Shown here: positions 1 through 3,512 of the stretch, piece after piece
Position numbering within the stretch: position 1 is the stretch's first letter
Layout: the number at the start of each line of letters is the position of its first letter
Assembly (NCBI GenBank): GCA_019348575.1
Contig: JAHWJE010000098.1
Span: forward strand, 1-6,485
Origin: Actinomycetota bacterium
Lineage (GTDB): Bacteria; Actinomycetota; Thermoleophilia; Solirubrobacterales; Solirubrobacteraceae
Length of the DNA stretch: 6,485 bases
Reading direction: 5' to 3'
Made by a program: the position numbers and the translations under genes
The notes under the pieces: model-generated
What the model was told of the DNA's origin: nothing
Database searches by the model: none
What the model saw: only the letters and a program-made list of their open reading frames with translations

Positions 1-345
1 CGGCATCTCGGGCCACGGCGCCTGGCGGTGACGCGCGACCTCGGCGGCGGCGTAGGCGTAGGGATCGGCGGGCTCGTCGCCGAGCGACCAGCGCACGACC
101 TTGCGCGGGCGCACCCCGATGAAGCTGTAGCGCCCGACCTGCTGGCCGCGCTCGGCCGACTCGAGCAGGAACGACGCGTTCTGCGGCTCGCGGCCGCGCA
201 GCTTCAGGAACGCCGAGACGGGCGTCTCGGTGTCGTCGATGAACGAGTGGCGCAGCGGGATGAGGTTGTAGTCGCGCGCGAGCTCGCGCACCTCGCCGAG
301 CGACGGCTCGACGGGCAGCGACGCGGTGTCAGGAGCGACGGCCAT
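1..345 (-). CDS. trpE: Anthranilate synthase component I, N-terminal part (cut by window edge)
   Basis: TrpE converts chorismate to anthranilate, the first committed step of tryptophan synthesis, using ammonia supplied by the TrpG glutaminase subunit. Only the first 115 codons are in the window. They read as a typical TrpE N-terminal domain: a segment around residues 26-36 ([11 protein letters not shown]), then [11 protein letters not shown] (41-51), and FLLESAE (59-65) followed by GRYSFIG (71-77). The LLES element (60-63) is known in this family as part of the tryptophan feedback-binding site, so the enzyme is probably feedback-inhibited; that is inferred from the motif. The ATG at 345 was chosen because it gives the usual N-terminal length. 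It lies inside the end of hisIE (17-base overlap) with no strong Shine-Dalgarno, which suggests translation coupled to hisIE. The chorismate-binding catalytic domain lies beyond the left edge. PabB or another chorismate enzyme is less likely, given the LLES and GRYSFIG segments. Confidence 0.9.
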   Translation of the reverse strand, partial: MAVAPDTASLPVEPSLGEVRELARDYNLIPLRHSFIDDTETPVSAFLKLRGREPQNASFLLESAERGQQVGRYSFIGVRPRKVVRWSLGDEPADPYAYAAAEVARHRQAPWPEMP

Positions 346-925
346 TGAGCACGCTCTGCGCGTCGGCGAGCGAGCGCTCGCGCCCGCGCAGCAGGACGGC
401 GAGGTGGTACAGGACGTCGGCGGCCTCGTCGTCGACGCGCTCGTCGGTCTCCTCGCGGACGGCGCGCACGACCTCCTCGGCCTCCTCGCGCACCTTCTCC
501 CCCGCGAGCTCGGGATCCTCCAGGAGCGTCACGGTGTAGGAGGCCGGCGGCCGCTCGGCGGCGCGCTGCGCCAGCGTGCGCTCGAGGATCGGCAGCGCCT
601 CGTGCGGCGCCGGGGGCTCGAGGTCGCCGTTGTGAAAGCACGTGCGCCGGCCGGTGTGGCAGGCCGGGCCGGCCGGGTCGACGAGCGCCAGCAGCGCGTC
701 GCCGTCGCAGTCCAGGCGCAGGGCGCGAACGGCCTGCGTGTTGCCGCTCGTCGCGCCCTTGTGCCACTGCTCCTGGCGCGAGCGGCTGTAGAGGTGCAGC
801 TCGCCGCTCTCGCGCGTGCGGCGCACGGCCTCGGCGTTGGCGTAGGCGAGCGTCAGCACCTCGCCGGTGCGCCAGTCCTGCACGATGACCGGCACGAGGC
901 CCTGCCTGTCGTAGGCGATCTCCAT
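329..925 (-). CDS. hisIE: Bifunctional phosphoribosyl-AMP cyclohydrolase / phosphoribosyl-ATP pyrophosphatase
   Basis: This is a cytosolic histidine-pathway enzyme for steps two and three: the HisE half hydrolyses phosphoribosyl-ATP to phosphoribosyl-AMP, and the HisI half opens the adenine ring. At 198 residues it has the usual length of a HisI-HisE fusion. HisI spans about 1-105, with the [19 protein letters not shown] segment (46-64), the metal-binding acidic set D72, D74, D76 and the zinc cysteines C73, C89 and C96 (CHTG..TCF). HisE spans about 110-195, with E147/E148-E150/E151 and E167-A-A-D170 matching the ExxE...ExxD metal site of the all-alpha NTP pyrophosphatase fold. All expected catalytic residues are present. 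The ATG at 925 gives a normal N-terminus but has no clear Shine-Dalgarno. The gene overlaps trpE by 17 bases, forming a his-trp pair. It is separated from the gene upstream by a strong terminator, so it probably has its own promoter. Confidence 0.97.
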   Translation of the reverse strand: MEIAYDRQGLVPVIVQDWRTGEVLTLAYANAEAVRRTRESGELHLYSRSRQEQWHKGATSGNTQAVRALRLDCDGDALLALVDPAGPACHTGRRTCFHNGDLEPPAPHEALPILERTLAQRAAERPPASYTVTLLEDPELAGEKVREEAEEVVRAVREETDERVDDEAADVLYHLAVLLRGRERSLADAQSVLNGRRS

Positions 926-935
926 GAGGGCTGGA

Positions 936-941
936 AGTGTA
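936..941 (-). promoter_or_regulatory. Candidate -10 box for hisIE-trpE, near-leaderless transcript
   Basis: On the minus strand the hexamer TACACT (TAnnnT pattern) ends 10 bases before the hisIE ATG. Transcription starting at the usual distance would leave only about 4-5 leader bases. That fits the absence of a Shine-Dalgarno, since leaderless messages are common in actinobacteria. No convincing -35 box is seen, so the call rests on one hexamer and its position. Confidence 0.3.
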
Positions 942-991
942 GGTGGAGCGCCGCGCCGCCCGGCCGGCGACGCGAGCCCGGAGCAGAACGA

Positions 992-1019
992 CGACGGCCG
1001 CCCCGGAGGGCGGCCGTCG
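992..1019 (-). terminator. Strong hairpin terminator after the exported-protein gene
   Basis: A perfect 12-bp stem (992-1003 with 1008-1019) closes on the 4-base loop CGGA. It starts about 50 bases after the stop codon of the 1073-1600 gene. On the minus strand it is followed by a modestly T-rich run (GTTCTGCTCC) rather than a clean U-tract. No plus-strand gene ends here, so it most likely serves the minus-strand gene and insulates hisIE from it. Confidence 0.75.
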
Positions 1020-1022
1020 CGG

Positions 1023-1063
1023 TACGTTCGTGTACGTCTGCGTTACATCCGTGTAGTCCTGTG
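1023..1063. repeat. Four imperfect tandem repeats of 10-11 bases
   Basis: On the plus strand four units stand head to tail: TACGTTCGTG, TACGTCTGCGT, TACATCCGTG and TAGTCCTGTG. Each begins with TA and is rich in GT and CG steps. They fill most of the space between the stop codon of the exported-protein gene and its terminator hairpin, so they would be transcribed as part of its 3' untranslated region. The units differ by two to four bases, and the array could partly be chance. Confidence 0.45.
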
Positions 1064-1072
1064 AGCTGCGTG

Positions 1073-1600
1073 CTACGCGTCGGCGTCGCGGTCGGTCAGC
1101 GTGACCTTCTTGATGTCGGGCGTCGCATAGCGGTCGGCGGTGCTCGTGCCGGCCGGCGCGCAGCGCTTCTTCGTGAGCTTGATCTTGCCGCTGACCTTGA
1201 CCCTGTCGCCGACGGAGGGCGTGTCGGTGCCCTCGTAGCCCTTGAGCTTCAGCGTGAAGGTGTCCGTGGCGGCGATCGTCAGGGTCGCGCCCTTGACCTG
1301 GACGCCCTTCTTCGTGGCGTTCTGGTCGTCGATCTCGCCGGACTTCGCCGCGTGGCTGTTGGCCGCGGTGACCTTCAGGGTGATGGCGGCCTCGTTGGCC
1401 GGCGTGGCAGCGTCGTCGGCCGTGACGCTGACGAGCGTCCCGCTGACCTGATAGCCGACGCTGTGCGTCTTGCAGTTCTTGGCCTTGCCGTTCGTCTTGC
1501 CGGACGCGTGGTCGCCCTTCGCGGCAAGTCCTGCCGTCGGAGCGGCGAGCAGCGCGCCTGCGGCGACCAGCGTCGCGATCATCCTTGCGTTGTCGAGCAT
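1073..1600 (-). CDS. Small exported protein of unknown function with a predicted beta-rich domain
   Basis: I do not recognise a characterised family. The 175-residue product begins with a signal peptide: a short polar start (MLDNAR), a hydrophobic stretch at about 7-20 (MIATLVAAGALLAA) and a likely Ala-type cleavage site near residues 26-28 (GLAA-KG). The mature part starts with a basic, glycine-rich segment (28-45). It continues with alternating hydrophobic strands such as GYQVSGTLVSVT (49-60), AAITLKVTAA (71-80), FTLKLKG (115-121) and VGDRVKVSGKI (130-140). The last pattern resembles OB-fold-like or DUF5666-like exported domains, a weak inference. Two cysteines, C43 and C147, flank the domain and could form a disulphide outside the cell. 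The start is well supported: AAGGAG lies four bases before the ATG. The gene stands alone, with a terminator downstream. Similar lysine- and threonine-rich exported proteins occur in Thermoleophilia as far as I recall. Confidence 0.82.
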   Translation of the reverse strand: MLDNARMIATLVAAGALLAAPTAGLAAKGDHASGKTNGKAKNCKTHSVGYQVSGTLVSVTADDAATPANEAAITLKVTAANSHAAKSGEIDDQNATKKGVQVKGATLTIAATDTFTLKLKGYEGTDTPSVGDRVKVSGKIKLTKKRCAPAGTSTADRYATPDIKKVTLTDRDADA

Positions 1601-1604
1601 CGTT

Positions 1605-1610
1605 CTCCTT
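1605..1610 (-). promoter_or_regulatory. Shine-Dalgarno of the exported-protein gene
   Basis: AAGGAG on the minus strand sits four bases upstream of the ATG at 1600. It favours this start over the internal Met7 codon. Confidence 0.75.
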
Positions 1611-1734
1611 GTGTCCGTTCTGGCTTACCTGCTTCAACAGCCGCCGAGCGCGAAGGTTGGCCGGTCGGCACGGGCGGCCGCGCCAGCGTCGCGGCGGGCG
1701 CGGCCCCCGTGTCGCGCTCCGCGCGGGTCCAGGC

Positions 1735-1950
1735 TCAGCGCAGCGTGATCGTGCAGCGCCGCCGGGCGTGGTCGGTGGCGCACTCGGCGACGCGGCGGCC
1801 GTCCGACGCGCCGGTCAGCACACCGTCGATCGCGGCCGCCGCCAGGCGGCAGATCAGCTCCTGCACCTGCTGTTCGCGGTCAGCGGCTTCGCGATCCACG
1901 CGGTGACCGCCCGTACCCGCGAGCGCTCGCGGTCCGCGCGGCCGGGGCAC
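1735..1950 (-). CDS. Doubtful small ORF, possibly the end of a frameshifted or decayed gene
   Basis: This 71-codon frame starts at GTG and has no convincing Shine-Dalgarno. Its second half (from about 1870 to the stop) looks protein-like: a helix-prone segment (QQVQELICRLAAAAIDGVL) followed by a Cys-containing tail (ECATDHARRRCTITLR), with nearly every codon ending in G or C. Its first half has many codons ending in A or T, unlike real genes in this window. Over roughly 1870-2005 the G/C third-position bias belongs instead to another minus-strand frame, which ends in a stop at 1854-1856. This suggests either a gene broken by a frameshift near 1860-1875 or chance in GC-rich DNA. No family was recognised. 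A 54-residue version starting at an internal GTG is also possible. Confidence 0.25.
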   Translation of the reverse strand: MPRPRGPRALAGTGGHRVDREAADREQQVQELICRLAAAAIDGVLTGASDGRRVAECATDHARRRCTITLR

Positions 1951-2008
1951 CCCACCACAGCCTGGTCGTCGCGCGCGCAGCGCGGCAGCGGCTGCGTCGA
2001 GATCGATG

Positions 2009-2041
2009 AGCGGCCCCGGCCGGTGACGTGCCGGGGCCGCT
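2009..2041 (-). terminator. Hairpin terminator directly after hsp20
   Basis: A 12-bp perfect stem (2009-2020 with 2030-2041; core GCGGCCCCGGC) encloses a 9-base loop. On the minus strand it begins six bases after the hsp20 stop codon. What follows (CATCGATCT) is only weakly T-rich, as is common for terminators in high-GC actinobacteria. No plus-strand gene ends here. Confidence 0.72.
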
Positions 2042-2047
2042 TCACGC

Positions 2048-2548
2048 TCAGCCGGACCGGATGGCGATGCGCCGGCGCTTGGCGTGCTCGGGCTTGGGGA
2101 CGCGCACGGTCAGAACCCCCTGATCGAGCGTGGCCTGCACGTCCTCGGTGTCGCTCACGCCCGGCAGGTTGACGCGGTAGTCGAAGTGCCCGACGCGGCG
2201 CGTCGTGCGACGCAGGATGCCGCGGCGCTTGCGCTCCTCGATGTCACCGCTGATGCTCAACTCGGTGCCGTGCAGCTCGAGGGCGATGTCCTTCTCCTTC
2301 ATCCCCGGTAGCTCGGCTTCGACGATCCAGGCGTCGTCGGCCTCCTCGACGTCGACCGCGGGCGCCCAACCAAGCCCGGTCTCGAGAGCCGCGCCGCTCG
2401 GCTGCCAGATCGACTCCATCACGCGATCCAGGCGATCGCGCAGCTCCTGGAGCTCGCGCCACGCCTCGGAGCGTGCGGGGGGCGCCGCCGCGGGCGCCGG
2501 AGCGGGACGTTCGTCGTCTTGGTTTCGACGCAGCATCGGCAGTGCCAT
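2048..2548 (-). CDS. Small heat-shock protein, Hsp20 / alpha-crystallin family
   Basis: This is an ATP-independent cytosolic holdase chaperone that binds unfolding proteins and keeps them refoldable by DnaK/ClpB. The product is 166 residues. The N-terminal arm (1-60) has an Ala/Pro-rich segment (15-25) and a helical part (EAWRELQELRDRLDRVMESI). The alpha-crystallin domain runs from about 61 to 152 (WAPAVDVEEADD...IVEAELPGM...), ending in the family signature A-T-L-D-Q-G-V-L (139-146). The C-terminal tail holds the I-x-I motif as IAI (161-163), which docks on neighbouring dimers in the oligomer. The ATG at 2548 is preferred because AAAGGAG lies eight bases upstream. A GTG at 2557 in the same frame would sit directly on that Shine-Dalgarno and is rejected. 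The gene is monocistronic, with a terminator just behind it, and divergent from the sigma-like ORF. No HspR (HAIR) or HrcA (CIRCE) operator was found, so control may be by sigma factor or RNA structure. Confidence 0.96.
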   Translation of the reverse strand: MALPMLRRNQDDERPAPAPAAAPPARSEAWRELQELRDRLDRVMESIWQPSGAALETGLGWAPAVDVEEADDAWIVEAELPGMKEKDIALELHGTELSISGDIEERKRRGILRRTTRRVGHFDYRVNLPGVSDTEDVQATLDQGVLTVRVPKPEHAKRRRIAIRSG

Positions 2549-2551
2549 GTA

Positions 2552-2603
2552 AATCACTCCTTTCGTTCGCCTGGAGCCACCCGCTGCGCGCTGGTGGCGG
2601 GTG
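2552..2603 (-). promoter_or_regulatory. hsp20 leader with two abutting hairpins; possible RNA thermometer
   Basis: On the minus-strand transcript CACCCGC (2603-2597) can pair with GCGGGTG (2584-2578). Directly after it, CUCC (2576-2573) can pair with GGAG of the Shine-Dalgarno (2560-2557) across a 12-base loop. If the first hairpin opens, the second stem can extend through G-U and U-A pairs past one G-G mismatch (2581-2573 with 2560-2552). A weak stem over the Shine-Dalgarno containing a G-G mismatch resembles ROSE-type thermometers of small heat-shock genes, but no ROSE consensus was recognised. The function is an inference. Confidence 0.35.
2557..2563 (-). promoter_or_regulatory. Shine-Dalgarno of hsp20
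   Basis: AAAGGAG on the minus strand ends eight bases before the ATG at 2548. It decides the start codon against the GTG at 2557. Confidence 0.85.
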
Positions 2604-2611
2604 CAGCGTGG

Positions 2612-2639
2612 TCAATAGGCCCGGCGCGGCGCCGAACAA
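2612..2639 (-). promoter_or_regulatory. Candidate housekeeping-type promoter of hsp20
   Basis: On the minus strand TTGTTC (2639-2634, -35) and TATTGA (2617-2612, -10) are separated by 16 bases. These AT-containing hexamers stand out in very GC-rich surroundings. Transcription from here would give a leader of about 57 bases containing the two hairpins described separately. Confidence 0.5.
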
Positions 2640-2648
2640 TGCCTGCGC

Positions 2649-2659
2649 CGTCACTGACG
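2649..2659. promoter_or_regulatory. Palindrome in the divergent intergenic region
   Basis: CGTCA-C-TGACG is a perfect 11-base inverted repeat with one central base, and an overlapping TCAC-N4-GTGA pair lies at 2651-2662. It sits between the proposed hsp20 promoter and the start of the sigma-like ORF, a suitable place for an operator serving either side. No known regulator motif was matched. Confidence 0.3.
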
Positions 2660-2680
2660 TGAGCCGAGCGGGCGTCGCGG

Positions 2681-2686
2681 TAGCCT
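2681..2686 (+). promoter_or_regulatory. Candidate -10 box for the sigma-like ORF / alaS / ruvX operon
   Basis: TAGCCT fits the TAnnnT pattern and lies 40 bases before the ATG at 2727. The -35 is poor: GTGAGC at 2659-2664 with a 16-base spacer, overlapping the palindrome. The assignment is tentative. Confidence 0.25.
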
Positions 2687-2726
2687 TCTCGGGCTGCGGA
2701 CGTCGCCGTCGAGCGAGGTCCTTCCC

Positions 2727-3512
2727 ATGTCTGACCTGTCATCCACGCCACCGCACGCCGCTGCGGCCGAGCAGACGGAAGGCCCGGAGGAGCTGCGAGC
2801 CGAGCTCTCGCGCGGCCAGGAGCTCGACCGCGGCCTCGCGCGGGATCTGGGGAGGCACGCGCCCGTGCGCAGCAGTGGCGCCGGCGACTACATCGCCATG
2901 CTCGGCCGGCGCCCGCCGCTCTCCGAGGCGGCCGAGCATCGGCTCGTGCTCGCGGCGAAGAGCGGCGATCGGGCGGCGCGCGCGCAGCTCGTCGGGGCGT
3001 TCATGCCGTTGATCTCGATGACTGCTCGCACCTACCGCAGCGGCCACGTCCAGCGCCTGGAGCTGCTGCAGGAAGGGGTCGTGGGCCTGCTGCGCGCCCT
3101 CGAGCGCTTCGATCCCGATCGCGGCGTCCCGTTCTGGGGGTACGCGACGTGGTGGGTGCGCCAGGCGATGCAGCAGCTCGTCGCCGAGCTCACGCGTCCG
3201 GTGGTCCTCTCCGATCGCGCGCTGCGTCATCTGGCGCGGCTGAAGCAGGCCCATCACGACGCCGTCCAGGACAGCGGTCGCGAACCGACGCGCGACGAGC
3301 TCGCGACGACGACGGTGCGCGTGCGCGGCCTGCGCCTGCACGGGGCCGACCCCGACGCGGTGCGCCTGCGCTACCACGCGCCGGCGCTGCGCTGCCGGCT
3401 GGACGGGAATCGAATCCACCTCGACGAGCCGTTCGACGGCGCGGCGCCCGGGCAGACGGCGGTCTTCCTGCGCGGCGACGCGATCGTCGGATGCGCCACA
3501 ATCGCCGCGTGA
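2727..3512 (+). CDS. Chimeric ORF: sigma-70 region 2/3 joined to the C-terminal tail of MnmA
   Basis: The 261-residue product combines two unrelated families. Residues 1-50 are a low-complexity leader. DYIAMLGRRPPLSEAAE (54-70) and the helices to about 105 match sigma regions 1.2-2.1. LLQEGVVGLLRALERFDPDRG (113-133) is region 2.2, which binds RNA polymerase beta prime. FWGYATWWVRQAMQQ (136-150) is regions 2.3-2.4, which melt and read the -10 box. Residues 160-196, ending in GREPTRDELATTT, begin region 3. At residue ~196 the expected rest of region 3 and all of region 4 (-35 recognition) are missing. Instead residues 197-261 read as the MnmA end: RLRYHAPALRCRL, HLDEPFDGAAPGQTAVFLRGD, IVGCATIAA. 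The start is supported by GAGG eight bases before the ATG. The stop overlaps the alaS ATG (TGATG). It may be a deletion fusion, a pseudogene product or a new protein; a working full-length sigma factor is unlikely. Confidence 0.85.
   Translation: MSDLSSTPPHAAAAEQTEGPEELRAELSRGQELDRGLARDLGRHAPVRSSGAGDYIAMLGRRPPLSEAAEHRLVLAAKSGDRAARAQLVGAFMPLISMTARTYRSGHVQRLELLQEGVVGLLRALERFDPDRGVPFWGYATWWVRQAMQQLVAELTRPVVLSDRALRHLARLKQAHHDAVQDSGREPTRDELATTTVRVRGLRLHGADPDAVRLRYHAPALRCRLDGNRIHLDEPFDGAAPGQTAVFLRGDAIVGCATIAA
3315..3512 (+). pseudogene. mnmA: 3' remnant of the tRNA 2-thiouridylase gene mnmA, fused in frame to the sigma part
   Basis: MnmA makes the 2-thio group of U34 in the tRNAs for Lys, Glu and Gln. 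These last ~65 codons match its C-terminal beta-barrel: a VRVRG...DAVRLRYHAPALRCRL strand pair, then LDEPFDGAAPGQTAVFLRGD, the family's DEP...PGQxAVFY-like signature, and a final IVGCATIAA in place of the usual LGGGxI. The ATP-binding SGGxDS loop and both catalytic cysteines are not present anywhere in the window, so this copy cannot thiolate tRNA. Its position immediately before alaS and ruvX is where I would expect mnmA in related actinobacteria (from memory), so it is more likely the native gene's surviving end than a transferred fragment. The exact boundary is uncertain within about 3297-3320. Confidence 0.75.

Larger units (their letters stand above)
1601..2047. other. Stretch without a confident gene between hsp20 and the exported-protein gene
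   Basis: Apart from the hsp20 terminator hairpin at its right end and the Shine-Dalgarno at its left end, these 447 bases hold no gene I can call with confidence. Bases 1620-1735 show no coding signal I trust on either strand and probably contain the promoter of the exported-protein gene, although no clear -10/-35 pair was found. Bases 1735-2005 show coding-like third-position bias that changes frame part way; see the candidate small ORF. Confidence 0.6.

Noticed and set aside
204..1637. Long minus-strand ORF of 477 codons across hisIE and the exported-protein gene
   Set aside because: It is a shadow frame: an Arg-rich product with no family resemblance, overlapping two well-supported genes and running through a terminator hairpin.
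326..1906. Long plus-strand ORF of 526 codons
   Set aside because: It is antisense to hisIE and the exported-protein gene. Its length follows from the scarcity of stop codons in GC-rich DNA.
2549..2557. GTG at 2557 as the hsp20 start
   Set aside because: It overlaps the Shine-Dalgarno, whereas the ATG at 2548 has ideal spacing.
2549..2726. HspR (HAIR) or HrcA (CIRCE) operator upstream of hsp20
   Set aside because: I looked for CTTGAGT-N7-ACTCAAG and TTAGCACTC-N9-GAGTGCTAA type inverted repeats and found neither.
3405..3417. T-arm-like GGGAATCGAATCC that could hint at a tRNA or attachment site
   Set aside because: It encodes the GNRIHL segment of the MnmA tail in frame, and no acceptor stem, D-arm or anticodon arm can be found around it.
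3149..3511. Upstream extension of the alaS frame from 3149
   Set aside because: The added ~120 residues are Arg/Ala-rich and lie in the wrong frame of the sigma/MnmA ORF. AlaS homology begins at the ATG at 3512.
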